Assembly: GCA_963662175.1 (NCBI GenBank)
Contig: OY759216.1
Location: 48,625,087 to 48,689,086, forward strand
Source of the DNA: Aradus depressus
Taxonomy: Eukaryota > Arthropoda > Insecta > Hemiptera > Aradidae
Direction of reading: 5' to 3'
DNA: 64,000 bases
The position numbers and the translations under genes were made by a program. Within the stretch, counting starts at the first letter, position 1. Every line of letters starts with the position of its first letter. Positions 1 through 12,108 of the stretch are shown piece by piece. A model generated the notes under the pieces. It saw nothing but the letters and a program-made list of their open reading frames with translations, ran no database searches and was not told the origin of the DNA.

Positions 1-666
1 ATAAATAGAACAAAAAAAATTCTTAACCTTATTTAAAAAGTAATATTATAAATTACATATGTAATGTGGCTATTACAAGACTTTCTTATAGCAACGACGC
101 TTACAGAACACTTTCTCCCCCTCCACCTAATCAAAATCATTTCATAGTGGCTTACTGAGTACACGAAAGTAATGAGTAGGCGTCAGCGGTATTTTTTTGT
201 TCCTTTGTACAGCGTAATTCTCAGAGTGACAGAGGGAGAGAGAGAGAGTGCAATCAGTGAGCGTGTTTGGTATAAGAAAGTCCTGCAATGTCCATATTTT
301 ATTTTTTTTGTAATTTTTTTATAATTTTTCATAAAAACTACCAATAATGAAACCATATTTTAAAGTTGCTATTAATTACGATTTAAAAATTACTTATATT
401 CCTTATAGAGTTTATATTCTTCGGGGCACTATAACTTATTGATCCTATCTCAAATTTGAGGATTTATCAGCGACTGGAAATTGTATAAGGATAATTTTTT
501 GTAATAATTAATTTTTCGATAGGACTAACTGTTTTCGGGTAAATCGAGGAAACGTCTAAAATAACGTGTTTTTCGATTTGCACTGAATTCCAATCTAAGA
601 AATATTTTTACATTGTAAAATGTATAATTGAGAGAAATTTAATTTTCTATTTGTTTGAAGAAAAAC
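1..666. other. AT-rich, no gene; possible short inverted-end repeat
   Basis: ACTTTCTTATA near 77 and TATAAGAAAGT near 269 are inverted; the latter word recurs near 13660 and 24120. Otherwise featureless. Confidence 0.4.
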
Positions 667-929
667 CTGACTCATGTCCAGGCTTTACCTACGAGGTCAT
701 ATCGCCTACTACCAAAGCGCTCTTTCGTTGCTTTGGTGGACATGAGCCCGACACTCCTCAGGTTTATTCACCTAAGGTAGGCGCCTTTAACGAGTACGTG
801 ACCATCGCTTAACGTCCCATCCGAAGGACATGTTCAAGGGTTTTTCAACTCTCAGATAAAAAACCTAAAGGGCTCGGCTGCGTTTTGAACCCGCGATTTT
901 GAGCTCAGTATGCTACTTCTGAGCTAATG
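667..929 (-). repeat. SINE-1, partial, diverged
   Basis: Matches the consensus 3' body (CTCATGTCCAGGC...TACGAGGTCATATCGCC) through to the tRNA-like B-box region near 880-900. Internal deletions are present. Confidence 0.85.
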
Positions 930-1769
930 ATTGACTGATCCATGAATGGAACTGACTGATAAAAACAATAGGATCCTAACCAGTGAAATAATTAAATAAA
1001 ATGTATAAATATGAAACCAGTATCGACAAATATCGGTATAACGCATAAAGAAACTCGAAAGCCGGCTGACTCAAAAGGAAAGAGCTCGGTCAATAAGAGC
1101 TCATTGGCAAAATTCCAATTTTTTAAGGATAATGCGAATTGGTTTCCACTAGAATACAATATTAGCAAATAGACTTTCATAGTATAGTAATAGACCTAGT
1201 AATAGACAGCTACTATTATAAGATAAATAATTCAATAAAACTAAATTCATTTATCTCAATGAAGGTCCTGTCAAGATACTATCTCAGGTCCTCCCACCAA
1301 AGGTCTGTCTCCACACTTTTCTATTTTAGTACCCTTTCCAACTCTATTTACTTTGATACATTTTAGATTTTTCTTGAAATTAATTAGTTTTCCCTTAAAC
1401 TAATTAAATTTTTTTTTTATTTTGAGGCCAAAAATAAAAATTTAACGTGTTGTATTGTTTACTTTCATGTAATAACAGATAAGAATGAGGGGAAGAAATT
1501 TATTATAATATTTTCGATTTGGAAAAATGCAATATAGATCATCAGCTGGCTGTAGAAGATTAGGTTTCCAGGAATGTTTCTTATAGAGACAATATTTCAT
1601 TAGAAGCAACCAGGCTTACACAAATCAAATAATTGGTGAAACATTTTCTGATAAATTGTCTTTTTTTTTTAAATATTTTTGTTCACATGTTCATAAATGG
1701 CTACGCTTCCATGGATCGAACTTCGATCGATATTGCTGAAATTTGACATGTTATGTCCTCCTTGGGTTT
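930..1769. other. AT-rich, nothing recognised
   Basis: No ORF, repeat or RNA signal that I can support. Confidence 0.6.
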
Positions 1770-2056
1770 TGACTTTATATTTGAAATATGTCGATATATT
1801 CTTTACATCGACCATTACTGGGGTTATTGAGTCGATCTCCCCCACTTCTCTTCTGCCGATTCCGCTGAAAAGTATCCTTCTTATGGAGTTTTGTATTAAC
1901 ATATTTTATTATTATTTACAATTATTTTTCATGTTCACAGACATAAAGAATTTTTTTTTTCTTATATGGAATCTAGAGGTCGGAAAACATGAAATTCCGT
2001 TGAATTTCTGACCGATTACATAACTTCCCCTATACTTCGAACAGCTGGGGAAGTAA
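1770..2056 (+). repeat. R2 interspersed repeat copy
   Basis: Shares GTCGATATATTCTTTACATCG, TCTAGAGGTCGGAAAACATG and CTGACCGATTACATAACTTC with the 14480 copy. Confidence 0.72.
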
Positions 2057-2320
2057 AAACTAGAAATCGAAGCAGTTTGAGTCCCTTTTACCAGAAACTT
2101 AACGGAGGAATTTTAACAGGAAGGAAGCCGCGGACACAAATGGATTTTGTATGTTGAATGAATAAAAGATTATGAAAAATTCAGCTTTATAGGATCATCT
2201 GAATCCATTTTATTATGGAGAGAGAACAAATAGATACGGAAATAATTTATCCCATTTGCAGATAAACCAAATGCAGTTTGAATTGCATCTGGAAGAAGGC
2301 AACTTTTGCACCAAGCACAA

Positions 2321-2433
2321 GGCTCGAGACCATCGCTTAACATCCCATCTGAAGGAGGGTCTCGGCCGGGTTTCGAACCTGCTATCTTGAGCTCAGTAGG
2401 CAAGCACGCTACACTTATGAGCTACCAGCGCTC
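2321..2433 (-). repeat. SINE-1, 3'-truncated (head and part of body)
   Basis: Keeps the tRNA-like head (GGTTTCGAACC, GAGCTACCAGCGCTC) and part of the body. The 3' half is missing. Confidence 0.8.
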
Positions 2434-2520
2434 TTGCATATATAAAATGTTGATTAGTTGCAATGCAATATATCGTATCTATATATTGGATCAGATTTGA
2501 TTTATATGTTTAGAAACGGA

Positions 2521-2733
2521 GAGCGCCAGTAGCTCAGTGGTATGCGTGCTTGCTTACTTATCTGAAGATCCTGGGTTCGAAACCTGGCCGTGACACTCCT
2601 TCATATGATATGGTCTCGAGCCTGTATGATGTCAGGTACTCGTTAAAGATCTCTATTCTAGGTGAATAAACCTAGGTAGCCACATTTAGGACTCCTATAG
2701 AAGAGTCAGGCTCCACCAGAGGGACGTCAGAAG
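2521..2733 (+). repeat. SINE-1, diverged
   Basis: Begins GAGCGCCAGTAGCTCAGTGG (A box) with a B box GGTTCGAAACC, then a shortened body. Confidence 0.85.
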
Positions 2734-2818
2734 ATACATAGCGTCACCTATATCTCCTGATAGACTTTTTGTGAAGACCTCCATTTTGGTTAAATTCTTA
2801 AGATATTGGAAAACTGAA

Positions 2819-2877
2819 GGAGCCGTTAGCTCAGAGGTAGCGTCCTTGCCTGCTGAGCTCAAGATGGCGGGTATCCA
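2819..2877 (+). repeat. SINE-1 head fragment
   Basis: Only the tRNA-like 5' end is present (GTTAGCTCAGAGGTAGCG through the start of a decayed B box). Confidence 0.7.
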
Positions 2878-3343
2878 ATATATAAATATATAATTTTTTT
2901 TTTCTGGAAAACAGATATGTCTGTCAGAACTACAGGAGTTTTCAATTGATAAATTAGAACAAAAAAGGCGTTGGGATTTGTGATTTCTTTACTTCACCAA
3001 CAATACCCTATATAAAAAATATATATAAAAACTCATTTTAAAATATGCAAATAAAGCTTTCAACATGGAAATCTGTTATAAAAACAGAGTGAAGTAACGC
3101 ATAAAGCTGAGCAAATAAAGTGGCTAGTGCTATGCAGTGTGTACAGTCTACTTACAGTAAGTATCAGACATAAGCTTATCTATGGTGTCTTGTTTAAGCT
3201 TCGAATTTCTCTTCCCCATGGCGCAACACTACCGGAACATCACACAGTCAACAACCTAAACAATACAACAAATTATATTAATATATTTTGAAATTTACTT
3301 AGGTGTTAGTAAATATCTGTAATTTCTTATGAGGAAAAAAATA

Positions 3344-3490
3344 TTGTTTATATCACAAAATATATGAAAAATATGGGAGTACTTTCAGTATTGCGACTAT
3401 CTTCAGCCACGACTTAACAAATACAGTATGAAGATGATAGCAAACTGAAAGTACTCCCATATATTTTATATATTTTGTGAAATAGACAAT
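3344..3490. repeat. Fold-back element, ~70-bp arms
   Basis: ATATGGGAGTACTTTCAG near 3370 and CTGAAAGTACTCCCATAT near 3446 are inverted. The arms extend to ATATCACAAAATATAT / ATATATTTTGTGAAAT. The interior carries a CTGAAGA-hairpin-GAAA motif on the minus strand. Confidence 0.85.
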
Positions 3491-3844
3491 ATTCAAGAAA
3501 CATACGTTTTTCTTTATATACATATATATAAACATCTTTATATATATATATTTTTTTTTTCTCACATAGTTTGTTATCTAAGTCAGGAAATGTAATGAAA
3601 TAGGCAAGAAATTATTTAAAATATAATATATTTAGTGCTGCATGAAAAGTGTAGAAGTGTATATCGTCAAGCCTCGAAAACCAAATAAAAAATTCAAGAA
3701 CTTTTTTAATTAGTTCTGCGCCCCAAACAAACTTGTGCATGAATGCTGCCTCAAAATTACAGGAAATATATATACATACATTTTTTATAACTCTGTCTTA
3801 TGGCAATTCCTTCCTTTGGGATGTTGGAGGGCGGGGGAGTAGTT

Positions 3845-4155
3845 ATTATGACTCATGCCCGGGCTCCAACTACGAGGTCATATCGCCTACTACCAGAGCG
3901 CTCTTTCGTCGCATGGGCGGTTACACTATGGAAGTCCTAAATCTTGCCGACCCTAAATTTTTATTCACCAAGAGTAGGGGGTCTTTAATGAGTACCTGGC
4001 TCGGGACCATCGCTTAACGTCCCATCCGAAGAACGACACGCTCAAGGTTTTTTCACTTCCCAGATAAAAAACCAAAGGGCCTCGGCCGGTTTTCGAACCC
4101 GAGATCTTGAGCTCAATAACAATAGCATGCATACCACTGAACTACCTGCGCCCTC
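3845..4155 (-). repeat. SINE-1, nearly full length
   Basis: Runs from the 3' end (ATGACTCATGCCCGGGC) to the tRNA-like head at 4155 (CTGCGCCCTC). Confidence 0.9.
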
Positions 4156-5184
4156 AAAAGGCTTAGTAATAATTATTATTAAAAAAATATTGTTGTAATA
4201 TAAGCAGAAATGTTCATAAGTCTTTGAAACAAATCCGTTTGCATTATATGATTTCCCGTTTTTTGTTTATAAGATAGACAAAAAAATGTGTTGTGGGCCC
4301 AAAACGTAATACGATTTCTAACTCTTTTACGGTTCATCACATTTTCATCAAATTTCATATTGGTCAAGTGGGATCTCAAAATTTTGAACGGAAAGAAGGA
4401 CTCTTAAGGAGAAATTATAAAATGAGTGCGGTTAGACGAATTTTTTTTAAATTTCACACTTAGCATCCTCATATGCCCCGTCACAGTTACTATCCGGACA
4501 GATAAAGTTACTAAGGTTCTATAAGTTACGAACCCTGCTAGTCATATTTAATTTTCGAAAATTCATTTATACATACATAGGTAAGTACGAGTATACACTC
4601 TGTTTTCCTCGTTCTATTGAAGTGTTCAATTAATTGAGTTGACACTTTACGTGCAGACATAATTTTAAATCCCCATAAATAAATGTCTAACCTTGTAAAA
4701 GTTTTTAATTAAATGGAAAACTAATTTGTATTAATATTGTACATAGTAAAAAGAATTCATTACACAAATTATTTAACTCGTTGCTTAATTTCATTTCTAC
4801 TCAGACATAGCACCTTTTCACAGAGCTGAAAATTTCGATATATACCCACTACCGAATGGTCGAGTTTCAATCAACTCTTGACAGAGGTAATTTTTCCGCT
4901 TTGCATGGAATTTTTAGGTGACGGGTTTGGAATCGGTTTTTGAAAATAATTAACTGTAGCTGGTGAATTGTTGATGAATTTGTTAGCATTTATCAAAAAC
5001 TCAGAAGTTTTCTCAAGAGAGTTAATCTTCACTCCATTACGAGTACTATAGACCTCTTAACCAAAGATAAAAGAGGGTCGAATTAAAGAAAAGTTAGCTT
5101 GTTGTTGTGCATTGTAACAACGGAAAATGGGGGTCGGTTAATCCGGTTTTGAGACACATTTCTGGTCGTTACTAGGATTTGACA
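4156..5184. other. AT-rich, nothing recognised
   Basis: No coding or repeat signature was seen between the SINE-1 copies at 3845 and 5200. Confidence 0.6.
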
Positions 5185-5199
5185 TATAATAAATATCGA

Positions 5200-5534
5200 G
5201 GGCGCCGGTAGCTCAGTGGTATGCGTGCTTGCCTTCTGAGCTCAAGAACGTAGGTTCGAAACCCGACCGAGGCCCTTAGTTTATTTTATCTGGGGGGTAA
5301 AAAAACTTAAGCACACCGTCCTTCGGATGGGACGTTAAGCGATGGTCCCGAGCCTGTACGATGTCAGGTACTCGTTAAAGACCCCTGCCCTAGGTGAATA
5401 AAAATTTATGGTAGGCAAAATTTAGGACTCCCACAGTAGAGTCGGGCTCATGTCCACCAGAGTGACGAAAGAGCGCTCTGGTTGTACGCGATTTAGTTAA
5501 AGCCCGGGCATGAGTCATAAAACCTAACCTAACC
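5200..5534 (+). repeat. SINE-1, full length (335 bp) with target-site duplication
   Basis: Flanked by perfect 15-bp direct repeats TATAATAAATATCGA at 5185-5199 and 5535-5549. Head: A box TAGCTCAGTGG and B box GGTTCGAAACC, both Pol III type. Tail: CCTAACCTAACC. This is the best reference copy in the window. Confidence 0.97.
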
Positions 5535-5922
5535 TATAATAAATATCGATGTTATACATCTGTTTCGGTAGAAAAAGAATTTTTTTTTTGTTTTTATTAT
5601 GCTTATTTACAATCGGTACAGAGAGACCATAAGTAAATTTGTTGACAATAGGTAACGGAACAATTTATGTACAATGATAACTAAATACATGAGAAAAATA
5701 AAATAAAAAGAATAAATAATAATTGAAAAAAAATAAATAAAGAAAGAAAAGAAAAAAAAGTCTCCTTGAAGTCATGAAGATTATGTAGGTACACAATAAT
5801 AACTATGTATACAATGAGAAAATAATTACAACGATAATAATTAAAACAATATATAAAAATAAATAAATAAATTATATAATAATAATAAGAAGAAGAATAT
5901 AAAAAATTAGGTTAAAAAAATA

Positions 5923-6198
5923 TAGGTTAGGTTTAGGTTAGGTTTTATGACTCATGCCCGGGCTTTAACTACGAGGTCATATCGCCTACTACCAGAGCGC
6001 TCTTTCGTCACTCTGGTGGACATGAGCCCGACTCTACTGTGGGAGTCCTAAATTTTGCCTACCCTAAATTTTTATTCACCTAGGGTAGGGGACTTTAACG
6101 AGTACCTGACATCGTACAGGCTCGGGACCATCGCTTAACGTCCCATCCGAAGGACGGCGTGCTTAAGTTTATTTTACCTCCCAAATAAAATAAACTAA
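5923..6198 (-). repeat. SINE-1, head-truncated
   Basis: Starts with GGTTAGG repeats (complement of the CCTAA tail) and the full 3' body, ending at AAATAAACTAAAA before the tRNA-like head. Confidence 0.93.
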
Positions 6199-6549
6199 AA
6201 AATATATATAATAAACACAAATTAAAATTTTTAAAAAAATATAAAAATAAAATATAATTATAAAATATAAGGTTGTTACTAGGATTTGACATATAATAAA
6301 TATCGATGTTATAGATCTGTTTCGGTATAAAGAGAACTAATAAAGACAGAGTTTCTATAGAGAGGCAAGCTTTTCATATTGTCCACCGACCTGAACTTTT
6401 TCTGTGCTTCATCTACAAATGTAATTCTACAGGAAACATACCTGCTATTTGTTATTACTTATTTATTCTATTTTTATTTCCCCACGTATAAGAATTATAC
6501 GGAAAGTTATGTAATCGATGTGTTTCTTAAACTTCTCTGGGATGTTCCA

Positions 6550-6760
6550 CTTTTCGTTGTTTCCGGCATTTTTTCCTCCAGAGGTGTCTTCTTTTTTCTT
6601 CGTTGGACAATATTTCGGGACAATTGCAGGTCCCTTCTTCTGGTCACTATGAACAGTTCATAGTGACCAGAAGAAGGGACCTGCAATTGTCCCGAAATAT
6701 TGTCCAACGAAGAAAAAAGAAGACACCTCTGGAGGAAAAAATGCCGGAAACAACGAAAAG
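6550..6760. repeat. Perfect 211-bp palindrome (105-bp arms, 1-nt centre)
   Basis: The sequence 6550-6654 is the exact complement of 6656-6760, centred on 6655. Each arm holds the hairpin GAAGAAGGGAC...GTCCCGAAAT. The outer flanks share AAAGTTATGTAATCG in direct orientation (6503-6517 and 6758-6772). Confidence 0.97.
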
Positions 6761-7216
6761 TTATGTAATCGGTCAGAAACTCAGAAGTTTGATAAACCTT
6801 CAAATCTTCAATTGTGCCCCCTTCCAAGAACCCTACGAAAATAACTCTTTTAGAATACTTTAGAATCGCCACATCAGATTGTTTTGGTTTGGGTCAATTT
6901 TGGAACTTGACGAATGTTTTAAAAATTCAGAATAGACTTTCTCAAAAAACCTACTTTTTAAACCTTTTGTATTTGGGGTGAGCTGGGGGAGCCTACTAAC
7001 AAAAAATAGGCTTCGAGATAAAAAAAAAATATATACGAGAGGAAATTGAAGTAGTACGGTGAAGCCCCTTCAATTGGCCTGTGCTGCAATTCCAATGTAA
7101 ATGCAATTCACTATACATGAAAAGCAGCACACCTACATTGAAGGGGCTCCTTTCTATACCCAGCATATTTTACTTGATGTTTCCATACCCTCTTACGAAA
7201 TGTTGACAGTATTAGG

Positions 7217-7450
7217 TTTTTTTATCTCGGAAGTAAAAAATCCTTGAAAAGGCCGTTCCTTGATGGTTATGTGATGGTTGCATGCCTGGGCGATGTCAGG
7301 TTCTCATTAAAACACCCTATCTTAGATAACTAAACCTAAGTAGGCAAAATATAGGATTTCTCAGCTGAGTTGGGATCTTTTTCACCAAAATAAGCGCTCT
7401 GGCAATTGGCGATATGACCTCATAGTTAATGCCTGGGTATAAGTCATAAT
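7217..7450 (+). repeat. SINE-1 body, old and diverged
   Basis: Recognisable body (GCGATGTCAGG, AGCGCTCTGG, GCGATATGACCTC) with many substitutions. The head is missing. Confidence 0.8.
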
Positions 7451-7548
7451 AACAAACAAACAGTAAGTGGTAGTTCCACAATAAATTAATTTAATCAAAG
7501 GATAGGTTTTTGAATTATGAGTATTTCGTTAAATTTAAAAAAATTATA

Positions 7549-7894
7549 GGTTAGGTTAGGTTTTATGACTCATGCCCGGGCTTTAACTACGAGGTCATAT
7601 CGCCTACTACCAGAGCGCTCTTTCGTCACTCAGGTGGACATGAGCCCGAATCTACTGTGGGAGTCCTAAATTTTGCCTACCCTAAATTTTTATTCACCTA
7701 GGATAGGGGTCTTTAACGAGTACCTGACATCGTACAGGCTCGGGACCATCGCTTAACGTCCCATCCGAAGGACGGCGTGCTTAAGTTTATTTTACCTCCC
7801 AGATAAAATAAACTAAGGGCCTCGGTCGGGTTACGAACCCACGTTCTTGAGTTCAGAAGTCAAGCACGCTTACCACTGAGCTACCGGCGCCCTC
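7549..7894 (-). repeat. SINE-1, full length with target-site duplication
   Basis: Flanked by direct repeats AAAAAAATTATA at 7537-7548 and 7895-7906. It carries GGTTAGG tail repeats and an intact head. Confidence 0.95.
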
Positions 7895-7993
7895 AAAAAA
7901 ATTATATATTAACTAACTCTTTAAAAAAATAGTCTGAAACTAGTTTTTGTTGTTGATTAGTTTTAAAAAAATAGTTTTATAATATACCTAATC

Positions 7994-8330
7994 GAGGGCG
8001 CCGGTAGCTCAGTGGTATGCGTGCTTGCCTTCTGAGCTCAAGAACGTGGGTTCGAAACCCGACCTTAGTTTATTTGATCTGGGAGTTAAAATAAACTTGA
8101 GCACGCCGTCCTTCCGATAGGACGTTAAGCGATGGTCCCGAGCCTGTACGATGTCAGGTACTCATTAAAGACCCCTACCCAATGTGAATAAAAATTTAGG
8201 GCAGGCAAAATTTAGGACTCCCACAGTTGAGTCGGGCTCATGTCCACCAGAATGACGAAAGAGCGCTCTGGTAGTAGGCGATATGACCTCGTACTCAAAG
8301 CCCGGGCATGAGTCATAAAACCTAAACCTA
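7994..8330 (+). repeat. SINE-1, nearly full length
   Basis: Intact A and B boxes, a small deletion after the B box (GAGGCCC missing), and a CCTAAACCTA tail. No clear target-site duplication. Confidence 0.93.
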
Positions 8331-8579
8331 TGCCCAATCAGCAATGTGAAAATAAATAATTTTTATGTATCAATAAACTATTATTATCAATTAATACTGA
8401 CATTTTTATAAAATTATTATTAGAATAGATCTTCTGGTCATATATCCTTTTATTAGCCAAGAAATTCAAGATTATAGCAATTTGATCATTAGTTGGCATT
8501 CATGCCTAAATGATAGATAATTCACTTATTTCTGAAATAAGGAGAGCTGTTTTTGAGATATAGTTCATTAAAAATACAA

Positions 8580-8945
8580 ACAAAAATGTCATCGGTGGAC
8601 CATCGGCTATGTACTTCCCCAGCACGAAATAATAACGTTTTCGCTCTCCCTCCAAAGCCAATCGACCGTTTGGGCTAAAATTCAATATTTGACTTACATA
8701 GTGGCTCGTGAACCCACATTCTAACTTTTGTATCGTTACATTCATCACATCGGCAGTTATTAGGCTATCTGAGTCGAGCCCTCTTCTCTAGTCCCCCCCA
8801 TCCCTTCAATCCATTTTGAGGAAATTTTATACTCAAATTTTCTACCCTCATGGGCGTTTTAAATTTAAATATAAATTTTTAGTTGTTTTGAATTGAGCCC
8901 TTCTCTGATCCCCCTCTCCTTCGGCTGATTCAGCTGAAAATGATA
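8580..8945 (+). repeat. R2 interspersed repeat copy
   Basis: Begins ATCGGTGGACCATCGG; has TCAATATTTGACTTACATAG and TCGGCTGATTCAGCTGAAAA. Ends just before the LINE fragment. Confidence 0.72.
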
Positions 8946-8960
8946 GATGATGTATATATA

Positions 8961-9540
8961 TATATTGAATGTAGTGTCAATACAATGCTAACGAAACTGA
9001 GGATAAGGACGAGAATCTTTGCGGCAAACAAGTGCTACTTTGGTCTCAGCAAGCAGTTCAGAAGCAACCACATATCCAGGCAGAATAAATTATTTTTATA
9101 TAAGACCCTTATCCGCCCAGTTCTCCTGTATGGCTCAGAAACCTCGACAATTTTCGAAAATGAGCGAATCGAGCCTATTCGGGTTCGAAAGTAAGATTCG
9201 GCGCAGAATATTTGGAGGAGTGCAAGTACGCCATGCATGGCGCAGACGCAACAACCAGGACCTCTACGAACTATATAGAAAACCAGATGTCCTGAAAGTC
9301 ATGAAGATTGGGCGGTTTAAGATGGACAGAACATGTTGCCAGGATGGATGCTGAGGAAATGCCGAAGAAGATGCTAATGGAACCCATTCATGGAGTAAGA
9401 CGGCGAGGGAGATCTAAGCTGAGATGGGCAAATGGTGTGGCAGAAGATGCCCGAAACATATTCCGCATCAGGAACTGGATGGCAGCCGCACAGGATCGAG
9501 ACAATTGGCGGCTGTTGGTGGAGGAGGCCTTTATGAAGAA
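8961..9540 (+). pseudogene. Non-LTR retrotransposon reverse transcriptase, C-terminal fragment
   Basis: Read across three frames (breaks near 9190 and 9320): LFLYKTLIRPVLLYGSET, then RRRNNQDLYELYRKPDVLKVMKI, then GLRWTEHVARMD, RRGRSKLRWANGV and NWMAAAQDRDNWRLLVEEA. This is the well-known C-terminal tail of insect endonuclease/reverse-transcriptase LINE proteins. It is 5'-truncated and frameshifted twice, so it is dead. Confidence 0.85.
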
Positions 9541-10017
9541 AAGGATTTTGTTGGTCAGTAATAAAAGTTTACTTGATATGCCGACCTTCGTTAATATTTT
9601 AAAAAATATCAATAATTGTTTTGTTCATATACTTAATTTCCAGAAAATTTCACTAACTTTAACCTAAGAATTTGCCTGGCTCTAAAATCAGTTAAAACTG
9701 ACTATGTGTTCTCTACATAAGGATATCGTCCAAGTAACATAAAGATGGTACATAGTGGGATGAATCTGTTTTTGCTTCCTATCCACTGCGATCGAACTCC
9801 GGTTGGCCTAGTGAGGTTTAAAATTAATATAATTGGACTACAATTTCTTACTAAAATTAAAGTTATTTTTTACATAATATGTAGGTATATATTATGTTCA
9901 TATAGGCAGCCTTTTTTTTACAGCTTTCGTTATTTTTTTATACTATGTCATAACTTAAAAAAAAAATGATAGCTGTAAAACCTACACACGAAACTTGATT
10001 CATGTATTTTTTTTACT

Positions 10018-10424
10018 GTGGACTTCCTCATAACCGACGAAACGACCCACAATATACTAAACAAACGACTTAAAATGCTTTATTCCCTTCTACACAGACA
10101 TTCAAAATTACCCTTAAGACAAAAGCTTAACTGTTATACATTCATACTCAAACCACTGTGTATATATGACTCTCAAATTTACGGCTTGGCTAAAACATCT
10201 AATCTAAAACGTATTCAGGTTCTCCAAAGCCATTCAGACTCATTACACAATGCCCAACATACGTAAGCAACAGAACACTTCACAATGACCTCATGATGAA
10301 CACAGTTCACGACACAATCCCAGGATCTTTACTAACATTTCCACAGAAAGTTGCATACACATCCAAATCCATACGAACTCTCACTTTCTTCACCGCACTT
10401 GTCACACCTTTTCTAGGAGACTGA
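10018..10424 (+). pseudogene. Jockey-like LINE reverse transcriptase, C-terminal fragment
   Basis: LKMLYSLLHRHSKLPLRQKL and FILKPLCIYDSQIYGLA resemble the LYPLL...KL...YKSILRP...YG.QIWG region of Jockey-type LINEs. After a frameshift near 10250 it continues PTYVSNRTLHNDL to a TGA at 10422. The following about 500 bases, ending in an (ATT)n run near 10920-10936, are probably its 3'UTR and tail. Confidence 0.75.
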
Positions 10425-10937
10425 AGAGAAAATGAAATTGTGACTTACTATAATCCTAAATTGTATCCCCCCTCTTCTCGATGTTTTGACATCCCATTCA
10501 TTTTTTTCTTTGTTTTAATTTAAACGAACAGCCGCGGAGTGACCTCTCTCTCGCTCCGTTGAGGTGTCTACCTATCCACGATAGCTAGTTGTTGCGTCAC
10601 AGTTGCGACCAAATTTTTTAAACAAAATAAAATTTATTTATATATATCTTTATTTTCTTTCTCTTAATTACTAATATTACTTTCATTCATTACCCTATTA
10701 TTTTTCATATTAATTTTTAAAAAAAAATGTCGACTTTATTCTCAGTTTTGTATCTATTTATCGAAATGAATGCATTGTTTATTTTATTTATGTAGTTTTG
10801 TTCATGATATAGTGTCATTGCCGTTCAGTTGATCAATCTCCATTTTTGAAATTGTTAAATATTGTAATTGCAATGGACACTAACTCAGTTGTATAGGTGT
10901 GATAAATTTAAACAATAAAATTATTATTATTATTATA
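10425..10937 (+). mobile_element. Probable 3'UTR and (ATT)n tail of the Jockey-like fragment
   Basis: Non-coding sequence directly after the RT fragment, ending AATAAAATTATTATTATTAT. Short-repeat tails are typical of some LINE lineages. The assignment rests on position only. Confidence 0.5.
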
Positions 10938-10964
10938 CTGAAGATATAAAAAAGTAAAAATAGA

Positions 10965-11300
10965 AAATCGTCGGTGAATCGGCATTGTACTATCCCAATA
11001 CGAATTATTTAACGACGTGTTCGCTCTTCTTTCAACATCAATCAACCGTTTGGACTAAAAATCAATATTTGACTTACATTGTGGCTTCTGAATCCTCTAA
11101 CTAAATTTTGTATCGATTTTTTCATTAAATCAGCAGTTATTTTGAGTCGAGCCCCCTCCTCTGACTCTTTTTCCTTCGGCTGATTCCACTGAAAATATAT
11201 ATGAAATTTTAAAATTCCGGTTAAAAAAATTGAATTTCCGTCTGATTATATAAGTTCACCTATACTTCGTAAAGCTGAAGAAGTAATATATATCTGCAAG
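10965..11300 (+). repeat. R2 interspersed repeat copy
   Basis: Has CGTCGGTGAATCGG, TCAATATTTGACTTACATTG, TTCGGCTGATTCCACTGAAA and the CTATACTTCGTAAAGCTG end. Confidence 0.72.
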
Positions 11301-11819
11301 AGGAGCGCTAAATAACCAGGCATGGTAAAACAGAGTCTACTGTACTTCAATTTGAACAAGAAACATGGAGCAAGATCCCCCTACAAATGACCAAGACTAC
11401 CTCTGAAGATAAAGGCAAGTTGGAGAGGACAAGAGTTCAATAAAAGTTACATGCGGAGTTGGGATACGAGGTCTGGAGCTGGATCTAGAGCTGACCCACA
11501 ACTTAATAGCATCGGATCCCTTCCAGTCCAATATCCCAGCTAGAACAACCAATACTCTCATGTTACCAGTAGAGACACCGGCCTAGAGACCTTAGTGCTC
11601 AATACAAACACTCAACCACCTTTTTTGAAGTGTAACTTCGTTACTTAGCAGACTGCGCAAACTTGTGCGCACTTTTCACTTTTAATGTTTTAACCTTTCA
11701 CTTGTGATGCTTTAATACAACACGTGTATTTCTTATCCGTTTGTGTTTGAATTAATGCAGTTTTTTTTTTAATGTGCAACGCTTTAAATTTACTAATTGT
11801 GCATCGTATAAGTGTACTT

Positions 11820-11887
11820 ATTGTGTATCGAATAAAATGTACACAATACAGTGAAAAAAAAAGCAAGTGAAAATGGAGATAAAAATG
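11820..11887 (+). CDS. Possible first coding exon of an unidentified gene
   Basis: ATGGAGATAAAAATG at 11873-11887 has a good start context and is followed immediately by a perfect donor GTAAGT at 11888. Only five codons (MEIKM) would be encoded. No downstream partner exon was recognised, so this may be chance. Confidence 0.2.
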
Positions 11888-12108
11888 GTAAGTAGTTGAT
11901 TTTTGTTTTATAATCGTTATTCTATTCTACAATTCCGAAAACAGTTTTACGATTTTACAATAATTTTTCTCAATTTGGATTCAGCCTAAAATCATATAAT
12001 ATGTTGGTAACAATTTTTATTTACAGTCAAGGTTACATTAATTTATTAACTTATAGATATTGCTTTAAAGATATTATTATAAATATGATATGGATTAACT
12101 TATTGATA

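Noticed and set aside
5200..5275. Genuine tRNA genes at the SINE heads
   Set aside because: A and B boxes are present, but there is no acceptor-stem pairing or plausible cloverleaf, and the same head is followed by the same 250-bp body at about 29 loci.
6507..6872. Overlapping 121- and 86-codon genes on opposite strands
   Set aside because: Both are translations of the perfect palindrome, so they share the same peptide; no coding evidence.
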